Source: Cherax quadricarinatus (taxonomy: Eukaryota; Arthropoda; Malacostraca; Decapoda; Parastacidae). From it: a stretch of DNA of 64,000 bases. The notes beneath the pieces were generated by a model. It saw nothing but the letters and a program-made list of their open reading frames with translations. It searched no databases and was not told the origin of the DNA. Shown here in pieces: positions 33,764 through 46,694 of the stretch (positions within the stretch are counted from its first letter, which is position 1; each line of letters starts with the position of its first letter). The position numbers and the translations under genes were made by a program. The stretch lies in contig NC_091303.1 of the NCBI RefSeq assembly GCF_038502225.1, positions 32,502,530-32,566,529 of the forward strand. The letters run 5' to 3'.

Positions 33764-34183
33764 CTTTGGACATTATCCCTCAGGGGAAGAGGAAACCACA
33801 CCTTTGGCCAAGGTTTGAGGCCGGAGACGTGTGGTAAACTTTGCGATGGTTGTCAGACTTGATATCTGGAAAAATCTCCAGTGACTCAATCGGCAGTGAC
33901 CAGTGTCCAAACTTTTCTCTCAAAAAAGAGTTCCCAATAATATTTTTGTCTCGGAAACCGAGATCTATTTTTCAGAGATAATTATTAACTATACCCCCCA
34001 ACACTTTAAAATTTATGCATGAGATTTTTTTTTATTGTAGGAAGGTGAGGAATAAATTTAAAAAAAAATGAAAATGAAAAGAAATTCTCGTTTTCAGCGG
34101 AATATTATTTTTCTTCAACAAAAACTTCAACAGTTGTTTCTATTACTATTACTACTATTAATACATCTGTTATTAAAACAACT
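33764..34183. other. unclassified sequence ending in the B2 target site
   Basis: No gene seen. The last 45 bp are ATT/ACT triplets and the 13-bp sequence TATTAAAACAACT, the left half of the original target of B2. Confidence 0.6.
34171..34183. repeat. B2 target-site duplication, 3' side
   Basis: TATTAAAACAACT, identical to 40138-40150. It directly adjoins the poly-T (minus-strand poly-A) end of B2. Confidence 0.93.
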
Positions 34184-35396
34184 TTTTTTTTTTATATTTT
34201 ATTTAAAACCAACAATAGACAATAGACAAAAGGAAAAACCCTAAAGATGACAATATATGAACAAATAACTGAAAAAACGTTACATTAGATATTGAAACAT
34301 TAACGAATAACATTACAATATAACAAATATGACCACTATTACCTACATATAAAATCAGATACCGAAGCTTAAAATTGTCCTATACTAGCTACATGTGGAT
34401 AAGTTAACTTTCGCAAAAACATGCAAACCTATATTAACTTCCTCAAATTAATCATCCTTGCTCTTAATTTACACTAGAATAATAAAATACAAGTATAATA
34501 AAGAGCAGTTTGAATCAAAGAACATTCCACAATTATCATAAATTTACCCTAACCTAAGCCTAGTATTTCATCTGTATTATAAATGTCTAATCAACACGAA
34601 AATTTTACCACATTCCCCTAACCATATTTGTTGGTGTACATGATACAACCTTGTATTACCATATTTGTTGGTGTACATGATACAACCTTGTATTACCATC
34701 AAGAGAAAAAAAAAGAACAAAAAAGGAAAACCCACTCTTCACCTTTAAAATCAGACTTCAATTTACCATACATGTACATACATATAAGTAAGTATATAAA
34801 GTATGTTGTCTAATTGAACACAATCACTTACAACGTCAGTTATAATATTCCGTCAACTCAACCATGAATAACTTCATCCAATTCTTACAACTTCAAGGGT
34901 TCGTAAAACTCTTAAACTACATACTTCTATTGGCACCAAATCAATTGTGCTTACAAAAATACAATTGTAAATTAAACTGGAACATAAAAAGCCATTTTGA
35001 CATTTACACATTGTATCAAAATCATAAATGCGCATAGAAAATATGTATTGTATATCATTGAAAATGTTCATGAGAAAAACCATTAAAGGTATATACAAGA
35101 AAGTAAACATACATACAATACATACAGATACATACATATACATATATATATACATATACATATATATATACACATACATACACATACACATACATACACA
35201 AATACACACATACAACACATGCATATATATACACACATACATAGTTATAAGTCGATAATTCCAAATATAACTGTATTGTACTTGAAACACTCAGAACAAA
35301 TAATGTTAAAATTGCACCCCGGACATACCTCATATAACATTCATCAAACTCATCATGCTACCGCCCATTCTAGGAAACCAGCCCATTTCATCCCCC
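34184..35396 (-). other. B2 3'UTR and A-rich tail
   Basis: About 1.2 kb of AT-rich sequence after the ORF2 stop, ending in AAATATAAAAAAAAAAA-like sequence on the minus strand. It contains an internal (TATACA)n-like microsatellite at about 35100-35240. A near-duplicate of about 41 bp containing CATATTTGTTGGTGTACATG lies at 34621-34700. Open frames here (34628-34813, 34874-35290) look like noise. Confidence 0.8.
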
Positions 35397-38300
35397 TTAC
35401 CTGCCTTTCAACTCCCGTAAATCCCGTAAAGTGAAATTCCTATAACCCTCACTTAAATCCCTCTCCCATCTCCCCCCATACACCTCCTTATTTCTACACT
35501 TTGTCCTATAAAAAGTTGCTGTTAATGCATTAATTCTTTCACACACGTTCGCTCCTCTCATAGCCCAAGACATATAAATATAATCCGTAATTATATACCC
35601 TACCGCATTCTCTACCATCTGATTCACCCCACCTATGTCTAAGCTTAAAACCCTCAACACCTGCAAACCCCCCCCTCCCACTAACCTTATTACCTTACCC
35701 AACCAAACCCTTATTAGTTCAATACATTCGCAAAAATACACTATATGGAAAACAGTCTCCCATCCACCACAAGCCTTGCATATCCCATCCTCCCGTATTC
35801 TCTTATGGAATAAAACCATTCCAGACGGTAAGATCCCATGTAAAAATCTATACATTACTTCTCGTACTTTAGGTTTTAAACGTAATTTGTTCAAACGCCC
35901 CCAGATATTACGCCAATCATACATCGGATAAACACCTTCTACCACTGCTACCACTGCCTTACCTTCCACCCCATCAAGGTTTCCCAATTTAATATGTGAA
36001 GGATCGCTCATGTTTATGATGACCCGTAACATTGCCTCACCTATTATGAACTCCCTACCCACCCACCACCGTTGCATATCCTGACGTATCTTATGAAGTC
36101 CGCCTTCCCTCGCCCCCCCCTCCCGCTTATAACTACGTTTCAAATACACACTCATAATCCTCTTTTCAACAGCTATAAGACCCAGCCCTCCACGGCCAAC
36201 CGGGAGTGTGACAACCGCTCTACCTAACCATTCGCTTCCAGTACCCCAAATGAATCTAAAAACGCGCTTTTGTAACCTTTGTATCTCACTACGAAGTATC
36301 GGATATATTGCTGCTACATGCCAAAGTTTACTATATAATAGGACATTCGTTGTAATTACTCTTTGATGCAAAGTTAAGTGTGCAGCTCGTAAACCACTGA
36401 GGCGCTTCAGTACACCATCTACAATACGCACTGAATTTATTTGTTGTGCTAACTTGATATCACTTACATAAACGATCCCACATATCAGTAATTGGTCCAC
36501 CTTTTTCCACCTTTCAACTACTTCACATTCCTCACTTAACCTATCTCCAAGATCCATATACTTCGTTTTCTCCCTATTAATTGACATGCCAGAAGCCTTT
36601 TCAAAAACATTTACTAACTTTTCCACCCGAGGCAAATCCCTGTTACCACTTACTAAAATCGTTGTGTCATCAACATATCCAACAATGCCAGCCCCCCCAC
36701 CCCTTTCGTCACCAACCCCATTTGCTGCCAATAAGGCCCTAATTCCTCTATAAAAGGGATCCTGTAAACACGCAAAAAATATTTGTGAAAGGGGACAACC
36801 TTGACGTAGACCCCTGCTCATCTGAATTTGTTCTCCTAACCTTCCATTTACCTGCACCCGCAAGGATGCATCTTGATACATTAATTTGGCCCATGATATA
36901 ATTTCCTCTCCAAACCCCTGCCATCTCATAATCTTCCATAACGCTTCCCTTTCTACACTATCATATGCCGCCTCCCAATCTATAGCCAACACCCCCCCCC
37001 CACTCCCAATTTTACTCTTTCTTCAATAAAACTTCTAATCAAACCATGCCCGTCATACATAGACCTTCCCGGCACCCCATATTGTCCCTTATCGATCACT
37101 TTACCCAGGACCTTTTTTATTCTGTTAGCTAAAATTCTTGCAAAAATCTTATAATCACCACACAATAACGAAATAGCACGATAGTCTTTAACTGTTAATG
37201 GCTCACCTTTAGGCACTAAAACGACCACAGCCATCCGCTGCTGTGCCCCTAAAACCCGATCCCGCTTAATGATATTGAATAATCTTACCAAAAATTCTTT
37301 TAAAACGCTCCAATTTTGGAGATAAAAGTCACTGGGCAACCCATCAATTCCTGGTGCCTTTCCTAATTGCGCCCCGGATAAAGCTACCCATGTCTCGCAC
37401 TCCGTTATCGGCCCTTCCAAAACGAATCGATCATGCTCTGTCAACTCACACTGCACAAACCTTCCAATTGACTGTAATGCTATTTCACTTATTCCCACAC
37501 TTTGCGTTTTCAACTTAACCCAAGCATCAATATACCCACTCATACCCTCAGTCGTCGTCAACACCTGGTCCACTTTATACCCTTGCATACCTACCTGAAC
37601 ATTCAACCCCATTAACTCCATTGCCTTGCGACGTGTGTGTTGACTCCGCAACACACACGCCGACGGCCGATCTCCCCACAAAACCTCCTCAATCCCGCCC
37701 TTAAGCCTTTCCCCATCAAACCTCTCATTTTGTAAATTCCGTATATTTTCCTTCAAACTTTCAATTTCAATAACAGGATAATTAGCATTAATTTGTGCAT
37801 AACAGTCGCGCAACTGCCCCTCTAAATATTTTTGAAAACCGTATTGTAACTGATTATATCTCTTCCCTCGATTAATATAATATTCCTTAATACGTTTTTT
37901 TGCTATTGTTTCCCACCAATTAACCATGGCACCATCCCCTGGTGCTTCTACCACTAAACGATCCCACATATGTCCAAAAGACAAAAGACTATCCTCTTCC
38001 TTTAATAACTTTACATTCAATTTCCAAAATGATGGACCCCTCCGAGGCACACCCTCAATATCCACATCTATTACCACTCCTCTATGATCCGAAAAAACCA
38101 CATCTATCACATCCACCCTCCGCACAGTAACCACACTAGGCACGTACATTCGGTCCAACCTCGCCGCATAACCTCGTTTAATGAAGGTATGCTCTACCAT
38201 CCCTCCCCCCCCACACACATCCTTTAACCCCACCCCGGTCAATATATCCCCCAATATACCCAAACAACACCCCGCACCTCTGGGCTCCACATCTTTATGA

Positions 38301-38735
38301 CGTATCACGCAATTCCAATCTCCGCCTATTATTGCAACATTCGGTAAACCACGTAAAAAATAGACCAGCACGTCCCGAACAAATTTAGTTTTAATACTCA
38401 CGTCACCCTCAGCCGGACCATATACACATACTAAACTAATGGGAACCCTACCCCAAGTTCCATCCACCCTAATTACCCTCCCCTCCCCCCCTTCACTACG
38501 CCTTACTATAAACGGGCTAGTTTCCTTTACCAAAATGGCAGCCCCACCTTTCAAACGTGTCGCATGTTCCATGTACACATTATAACCACTCATATCCAAC
38601 TCATAACCAGGCCTAAAATTATGTTCCTGTAAGAATACCACATCCACGCCAAGTCGCACCAAATACTCATTAAACCACTTAAGCTTCCTCTCAGCTCTCA
38701 ACCCGTTAATATTTATAGTAAAACACTTGAATTCA
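35397..38735 (-). pseudogene. B2 ORF2: AP endonuclease / RT / zinc cluster, one frameshift
   Basis: The endonuclease opens with VEFKCFTININGLRAERK and shows FLQEHN, LVCVYGPAEGD, GGDWN and SDH. The RT shows KAPGIDGLPSDFY, LLCGDYKIFARILANRIK, QYGVPGRSM, AIDWEAAYDSVE, GLRQGCPLSQIFF and YVDD (36666-36677). Then come CKACGGWETVFHIVYFC (CX2CX7HX4C) and the C-terminal ELKGR. The only break is at a run of ten G on the minus strand (36992-37001): upstream and downstream frames differ by one base. All key residues are present. I see no ATG right before the endonuclease; the frame overlaps the end of ORF1, so its start mechanism is unclear. Not strictly dead if the homopolymer length is an error. Confidence 0.88.
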
Positions 38736-39371
38736 ACAAATGGGTTTTCCTTTTGTCCCCGGCATTGACTTTACCCCAGTTCGTTTTGCAACACCTCTGT
38801 CCCTCCCCCCTTTGTTGGGAATCACCTTTGCATTCCCTTGATCCTTGGTTTCACCATTCCCTCTCTTCTGTACCTCCACCCAAGACTTTTTCCCAGGGCG
38901 TTGGGCAGGAGTTAGCACATCATCAGAATCCGATGATGCTGCAGTCCTCTTTCGTGTCCCTCCCTCCACCTGCATTTTGACATCTGAAGCACCTTCCTGA
39001 TGCACCTCCACCTCTACTGCATGCACCTTCAATCCTGTAGACTCTCTCGTCGACAAACCGTCATCTTCTGCCATACCATCATTCACAGCCTTCCCCAGAA
39101 CTGAGCCTGGGTCTTCCACCTGATCTAGGACCGATTCCTCTAACAAGTCATCCAACGCCTTTACCAAAGACGCCGCCACTTCTTCACCCATATTAGGTAG
39201 TCTCTCCTCAAAAACCTTATGTATGTCCAATGACTGAGATTCTCCTTGTAGCGTTACAACTGGCGATTCAAGCTCCTTTTCTTTGTCTACCTCCTCACTC
39301 CATGACAACCGTTGTTGGGGCGGTGTAGCAAGAGACTGTTCTCGCTCATCGCCAACCTCGTCCACTGGCTG

Positions 39372-39402
<31 letters not shown>

Positions 39403-40011
39403 TGCTGTTGCCGTTGCTGTTGTGCCGGGTACCCACTTCGTTTCTCACACTGCGCCGCGATGTGGTCATATGACCCACATAGCCGTACGTTGTTGCCCCG
39501 CATACGTTACATAGACTTGAGTCCTTAATTCTTTCAACACAATATATGAAGGAATAGGGTGCCGAAGAGTCATTTTAACTGTATACGCGCCTTCCAGCGC
39601 ACCTGCATACGGTCCAGTTGCCCATCTCCCTGCTGTGGCTACGTGAACCGTCCCATAAGTACGCAGTTCACTGGTAATATCAAAATCAGTCGCCTCAAAA
39701 GGCACATTCCTGATTTTCACCCAGGTGTAGTGTCGAGATACATCATGAAGTCTCACCGACACAGCTGTATTAACCTGTATGATGGTCTCCTGATACTTGT
39801 CGACCACTGCCTCGTAGACTTGTGCAGACGTCATCTTAACGAAGATTCTTGTCATTCCATTTAATGCGACACCACATATCTCCTCATTTGCTATACCATA
39901 GGTATCGCGAATGATCGCTGGTAATAATAAATCCATGTTGGATCCTGTGACAGCACCACGGATCATCTCAATGCAGACAGTGTTGATTCTTCTTCTGCTA
40001 TTCAGCGCCAT
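38733..40011 (-). pseudogene. B2 ORF1: gag-like nucleic-acid-binding protein, one frame break
   Basis: ATG at 40009-40011 (MALNSRRRINTV). The N-terminal part carries AIIRDTYGIANEEICGVALNG and HDVSRHYTWVKIRNVPFEATD. The CCHC-type knuckle region (LCGSYDHIAAQC) straddles a roughly 5-nt deletion relative to B1 near 39480-39500, which changes frame. Then follow a poly-Gln tract coded by CAG/CAA repeats (39366-39430), an acidic middle, and a basic C-terminus. L1-group ORF1 proteins bind the element RNA. Residues before 40011 in the same frame are only the trinucleotide array. Confidence 0.84.
39366..39430. repeat. (CAG)n tract inside B2 ORF1
   Basis: CAG/CAA triplets on the minus strand coding about 20 Gln with one Arg. 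Expansion of this kind is easily polymorphic. Confidence 0.9.
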
Positions 40012-40137
40012 GTTGGAGAAAATAAAGTTTCCACCAACCAACGCTAGGGGCAGCTCAATCAGGTAAACTGCGCAAAACAAACTCAAACAGGAGCGTCTGC
40101 GCAGCTCGTCCACACGGCTCGGAGGCGATGAGGACAA

Positions 40138-40150
40138 TATTAAAACAACT
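40138..40150. repeat. B2 target-site duplication, 5' side
   Basis: TATTAAAACAACT, identical to 34171-34183, with no mismatch. Confidence 0.93.
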
Positions 40151-40400
40151 ACTGGTTCTGCTAGCACTAGTACTACAACTGCAACTGTTACTATTACAAC
40201 AACTGAAACTACTGTTACTATTACTACTACTATTAATACTAATTCTGCTACTACTAGTACGGCTGTTACTGATAGAACTGTTACTGTTACTGATCGTTCT
40301 ACTACTACTACCGTCACCACCATTACTACTACTGCTACCACCACCACCACTACTACTAGTACTACTACTACTACTATAACGGTCCTTACCAGTTTAAACA
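40151..40400. repeat. imperfect (ACT/ATT)n trinucleotide array, B2 target
   Basis: About 250 bp of ACT, GCT, ACA and ATT triplets. Together with 34141-34165 it forms the array into which B2 inserted. Confidence 0.9.
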
Positions 40401-41510
<1,110 letters not shown>

Positions 41511-41573
41511 TGTGAGTGCGACTACCTAGAACGAGTGGGTGTGAACGGGACTGTCAGTATCGCCGGACACACC

Positions 41574-43566
41574 AGTGATCCTCGGTCAGGGTGAGCCTCA
41601 GTCATGGTGAGCCTCAGTCATGGTGATCCTCAGTCATGGTGAGCCTCAGTCATGGTGATCCTCAGTCATGGTGAGCCTCAGTCATGGTGATCCTCAGTCA
41701 TGGTGAGCCTCAGTCATGGTGAGCCTCAGTCATGGTGAGCCTCAGTTATGGTGAGCCACAGTCATGGTGAGCCTCAGTCATGGTGAGCCTCAGTCATGGT
41801 GAGCCTCAGTCATGGTGAGCCTCAGTCATGGTGAGCCTCAGTCATGGTGAGCCTCAGTCATGGTGAGCCTCAGTGATGGTGAGCCAGAGTAATGGTGAGC
41901 CTCAGTCATGGTGATCCTCAGTCATGGTGAGCCTCAGTCATGGTGAGCCTCAGTCATGGTGAGCCTCAGTCATGGTGAGCCTCAGTCATGGTGATCCTCA
42001 GTCATGGTGAGCCTCAGTCATGGTGAGCCTCAGTCATGGTGAGCCTCAGTCATGGTGAGCCTCAGTCATGGTGAGCCTCAGTCATGGTGAGCCTCAGTCA
42101 TGGTGAGCCTCAGTCATGGTGAGCCTCAGTCATGGTGAGCCTCAGTCATGGTGAGCCTCAGTCATGGTGAGCCTCAGTCATGGTGAGCCTCAGTCATGGT
42201 GAGCCTCAGTCATGGTGAGCCTCAGTCATGGTGAGCCTCAGTCATGGTGATCCTCAGTCATGGTGATCCTCAGTCATGGTGAGCCTCAGTCATGGTGAGC
42301 CTCAGTCATGGTGAGCCTCAGTCATGGTGAGCCTCAGTCATGGTGAGCCTCAGTCATGGTGAGCCTCAGTCATGGTGAGCCTCAGTCATGGTGAGCCTCA
42401 GTCATGGTGAGCCTCAGTCATGGTGAGCCTCAGTCATGGTGAGCCTCAGTCATTGTGAGCCTCAATCATGGAGAGCCTCAGACATGATGAGCCTCAGTCA
42501 TGGTGAGCCTCAGTCATGGTGAGCCTCAGTCATGGTGAGCCTCAGTCATGGTGAGCCTCAGTCATGGTGAGCCTCAATCATGGAGAGCCTCAGACATGAT
42601 GAGCCTCAGTCACGGTGAGCCTCAGTCATGGTGAGCCTCAGTCATGGTGAGCCTCAGTCAAGGTGAGCCTCAGTCATGGTGAGCCTCAGTTATGGTGAGC
42701 CTCAGTCATGGTGAGCCTCAGTTATGGTGAGCAACAGTCATGGTGAGCCTCAGTTATGGTGAGCTTCAGTAATGGTGAGCCTCAGTCATGGTGACCCTCA
42801 GTCATGGTGTCATGGTGAGCCTCAGCCTCATGGTGAGCCTCAGTCATGGTGAGCCTCTCATGGTGAGCCTCATGGTGAGCCTCAATCCTCAGTCATGGTG
42901 AGCCTCAGTCATGGTGAGCCTCAGTCATGGTGAGCCTCAGTCATGGTGAGCCTCAATCATGGAGAGCCTCATGATGAGTCAGTGGTGAGCCTCAGACATG
43001 ATGAGCCTCAAGCATGGTGAGCCTCAGTCATGGTGAGCCTCAGTCATGGTGAGCCTCAGTCATGGTGAGCCTCAGTCATGGTGAGCCTCAGTCATTGTGA
43101 GCCTTAGTCATGGTGAGCCTCAGTCATGGTGAACCTCAATCATGGAGAGCCTCAGACATGATGAGCCTCAGTCACGGTGAGCCTCAGTCATGGTGAGCCT
43201 CAGTCATGGTGAGCCTCAGTCATGGTGAGCCTCAGTCATGGTGAGCCTCAATCATGGAGAGCCTCAGACATGATGAGCCTCAGTCATGGTGAGCCTCAGT
43301 CATGGTGAGCCTCAGTCATGGTGAGCCTCAATCATGGTGAGCCTCAGTCATGGTGAGCCTCAATCATGGAGAGCCTCAGACATGATGAGCCTCAGTCATG
43401 GTGAGCCTCAGTCATGGTGAGCCTCAGTCATGGTGAGCCTCAGTCATGGTGAGCCTCAGTCATAGTGAGCCTCAGACATGATGAGCCTCAGTCATGGTGA
43501 GCCTCAGACATGATGAGCCTCAGTCATGGTGAGCCTCAGACATGATGAGCCTCAAGCATGGTGAGA
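41574..43566. repeat. 16-bp minisatellite, about 120 copies
   Basis: Unit TCAGTCATGGTGAGCC repeated over about 2 kb. The left and centre are very regular. On the right, from about 42450, a block of variant units (TCAATCATGGAGAGCC, TCAGACATGATGAGCC) recurs several times, which points to duplication of multi-unit blocks. No open frame of interest. Confidence 0.97.
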
Positions 43567-43654
43567 AACGGTATAGTGATACCGTCAAGGTGTGGGAAAA
43601 GACTCTTACGTACATAAATAACAAAAAAAAAGGCACAATACCGTGACTGGAACG
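43567..43654. other. spacer with a perfect 7-bp hairpin
   Basis: ACGGTAT-AGTG-ATACCGT at about 43568-43585 is a perfect inverted repeat. A second CAATACCGTGAC lies at 43637-43648. It may be the end of a DNA transposon; not resolved. Confidence 0.4.
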
Positions 43655-43656
43655 AT

Positions 43657-43699
<43 letters not shown>

Positions 43700-46575
43700 T
43701 TTGAACACGATACAGTGAAGTACAAAGGAATACAGTTTTTACAGTGCAACATGCCAAAGCCCCTTGTATGCAGAGCATTATGGGCAGGCTTAAAATTAAC
43801 TTAAGATTAACTAAGCAATGATATATTCAGTGGTAAAAACATTATTGTAAACAGCTAACAATTTAGCACAAACGAGTATTACAAAGACAGGTCGTATGGT
43901 CATTTACTGTGTTGCTGAGCATTCAGTAGAGTGGAGTATTCTGTTATGTAATGTAATTAAAAAATAAAGTTTGATTGGGTCACAGGTTAGACATTTAATG
44001 AGATACAATAATGAGAAACATTTACGAGATACAATTTATGAAATACAATTATTCAGTAATTATTTAGTTATGGGTGAGTAAGTGATTTTTAAGAAGAGAC
44101 TTGAATTTATAAACAGTGTTTGTTTTATATTCACAGGTAATGAATTCCAGATTTCAGGGCCTTTTATGTGCTTTGAGTTTTTGCATAGCGTGAGATGGAC
44201 TCGAGGAACATCAAAGAGTGATCTGTGCCTTGTGTTATGGTCATGTGTTCTGTTGAGGTTGGTAAGGAGACGTTTGAGGGGAGGGTTTATATCAGAGTTA
44301 ATTGTTCTATGAATGTAGTAGGTGCAGTAGTAAGTATGGATGTTTTGTATGGTGAGTAGGTTTAGAGTTTTGAATATTGGTGGAGTGTGCTGCCTGTAGT
44401 GGGAATTTGTTATCATTCTGACTGCAGCCTTTTGTTGGGTAATTAATGGTCTGAGATGGTTTATTGTTGTTGAGCCCCATGCACAAATTCCATAGGTGAG
44501 ATAGGGGTAAATAAGTGAGTGATATAGGACCAGGAGGGCTGACTCTGGAACATAGTACCGTATCTTCGATAGTATGCCTACGGTGTTGGAATTTTTTTTG
44601 TAAATTTGTTGTATATGTGTTTGAAATTTTTGTGAATTTTGTGATAGGTGATCCGTTTATCATTATGTTAAGAGGGACGTCTGTAGCTCTGTTACCAAAC
44701 TGAATGAAGTAGGTTTTGTCAATGTTTAGAGTAAGTTTGTTAGTTCTCATCCAGGTAGATATTTTCTGCAATTCGGTATTTACAGTATCGGCTAGCGTGA
44801 CTGGGCTCGGGTGAGAGAAGATGTATGTAGTGTCATCTGCAAATAGTGTGGGTTTGAGTAGTTGCGATGCATTTGGTAGGTCATTTACGTATATGAGAAA
44901 GAGAAGAGGGCCTAGGACACTTCCCTGTGGGACAACAACTGTAATTGGCTGTGCTGAAGAGTTTGCCCCATTTGTGTACACATATTGGCTTCTGTTGCTG
45001 AGGTAAGACTTTAGGTAGTTGAGGGAGTGCCCTCTTATACCATAGTGCGACAATTTTATGTGGAGTAAATCATGGTCAACTGTATCAAAAGCTTTACGTA
45101 AGTCTATGAAGATCCCCAGTGGGACTTCTTTTTTTCTCTATTGCAGTGTATATGTGTTCTAACATGTGTATAATAGCATCATTAGTATTTTTATTAGGCC
45201 TGAACCCAAATTGACTGGGGTTGAGTATGTTGTGGTAGATGAGGTAGAAATAGATTCGCTTATGAATTAATTTTTCGAAGATTTTAGAGAGAGGGTGTAA
45301 GTTGGATATTGGCCTATAGTTATTCAAGTCTGTTTGGTCTCCTCCTTTATGGATCGGGGTGACCCTTGCTATTTTGAGAACTGTAGGGAAGGTAGAGGAT
45401 TCTATGGATTTGTTAAAGAGCGTTGCAATGTTTGGTGATAGTACTTGTGACACTTTTTTGTATATAAAGGGTGGTAAGGTATTTAAATCTCCTGTCTTGT
45501 TTTTTAGTGCTGATAATAAGGGAGACTTCAGTAGGGTTAGTCGGAGCTAGGAACAGTGTGTTCGGGTAGTTGCCAGTGAGGTAGTCATTGGGTGGGGTAT
45601 CTGAGCTTGGGATTTTATTGGCAAGGTTTTTTCCTATAGTGGAGAAGAAATTATTGAGTCTGTTTGCTGTTTCAGTTGGTGGGAGTTGGGTTCATCTGGT
45701 TTTGTTAATTCAATTTCGCTATTTCGTGATATCTTTTTTGTTCCTAGAATTTCTGATAGTTTTCCAGGTCTTTTTTATATCACCTCGTAAGTTGGATAAT
45801 CTGTTCTCATAATACAGTTTTTTAACCCTTCTTATCAGGCTGGTTAGGATTGACGAGTAACGTTTTGTTTGGTCTCTGGTTATGTGACTCATTCTGTACT
45901 GTTTTTCGTATAGGTGTTTTGTATTTATGGATTTGAGGATGCTGGGTGTTAGCCAGGGACTGTTCAGTCTCTTAGCTGTCATCTGTTTAGTTTTTTGGGG
46001 GGCAGTGCTTGTTATAGAGGTATTGGGTCTTTTTTAGAAAATTATTAATACAGTCGTCAATATCTGTATAGATTTCTAGCTCAGTGTGCCAGTCAATGTT
46101 TGTCACTGCTGCTGTGAAGTTATTAATGGCTGCCTCATTGTGAAGTCTGAAAGTGACTTTAGTAGTGTCTTGGGGTAATTTGCCAAGATTTGTGATGAGG
46201 AAGGTAGGGTAGTGATCTGTGGTATTATCTGTGGTTATGCCTGATTTTAAAGGGATATGGTGTTGGTCCAGATGTGGTCTAGTAGGGAAACACTAGTCTC
46301 TGTAACTCTTGTAGGTTTTGTTACTGCTGGTAGCAACATGCAGTTACTCATAGTGTTTGTGAATTCAGTAACGTGTGGGTCCTGGTCTTGCAGGAGATTT
46401 ATATTGAAGTCACCTGAGAGTAGTAAGTGATCTTTGTTCAGTTATCATACTTCCTAGGTTTTCACTAAAACGGCTAATGTTTGACTGTGGTACTCTGTAG
46501 ATGTTTATCACTGTGAGAGGTTTTTGTAGGTATTTGGATTTGAATTTAGCTATTAATATAGTGGCATGAGTCAGG
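43655..46575 (-). mobile_element. Jockey/L2-like LINE F, 5'-truncated
   Basis: Minus-strand non-LTR element ending in a (TAAA)n tail (plus-strand TTTA repeats, 43655-43702). The endonuclease remnant is near 46430-46575 (VINIYRVPQSNISRF). The linker follows at 45719-45982, RT at 44307-45453, C-terminus at 44060-44416. The 5' end is replaced by a trinucleotide array at about 46590. Several frame breaks. Confidence 0.87.
44060..45453 (-). pseudogene. LINE F RT domain and C-terminus (broken)
   Basis: 45094-45453 holds KIARVTPIHKGGDQTDLNNY, RPISNLHPLSKIFEKLI and GFRPNKNTNDAI. 44307-45053 holds [20 protein letters not shown] and the intact active site FADD, then drifts out of frame after about KISNTY. 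44060-44416 holds the C-terminal block DVPRVHLTLCKNSKHIKG and WNSLPVNIKQTL. Catalytic residues are kept in the RT core, but at least two frameshifts split the protein. Confidence 0.87.
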
Positions 46576-46589
46576 GGAAATGTGGTGAG

Positions 46590-46690
46590 GGTTCCAGTAG
46601 AAGTAGTAGCAGTGGTAGTAGTAGGAATGGTAGTAGTAGCAGTGGTAGTAGTAGTAGTAGTAGTGGTAGTAGTAGTAGTAGTGGTAGAGG
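46590..46690. repeat. imperfect (GTA)n array, left arm of an inverted pair
   Basis: GTAGTAGT/GTGGTAGTAG triplets. The complementary ACTACTACCACTAC-type tract is at about 46742-46778, so the 50-bp piece between could be held in a hairpin. The frame beginning with poly-Ser/Thr (46410-46694) is LINE F endonuclease joined to this array by chance. Confidence 0.85.
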
Positions 46691-46694
46691 ACAT

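Larger units (their letters stand above)
34184..40137 (-). mobile_element. complete Tx1/L1-like LINE B2
   Basis: A 5,954-bp minus-strand insertion between two perfect 13-bp direct repeats. Layout 5' to 3': 5'UTR (40012-40137), ORF1 (38733-40011), ORF2 (about 35397-38735), 3'UTR of about 1.2 kb, and a short A-rich tail (poly-T on plus at 34184-34193). The AP endonuclease, YVDD RT, zf-RVT-like Cys/His cluster and A tail fit the L1/Tx1 group. Only two frame breaks are seen, one in each ORF, so this is a young copy. B1 is a more distant relative. Confidence 0.94.

Noticed and set aside
41574..43566. regulatory or coding minisatellite
   Set aside because: No open frame and no neighbouring gene; treated as simple tandem repeat.
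46410..46694. Ser/Thr-rich protein with endonuclease-like C-terminus
   Set aside because: Chance joining of a trinucleotide array with the truncated LINE F endonuclease.
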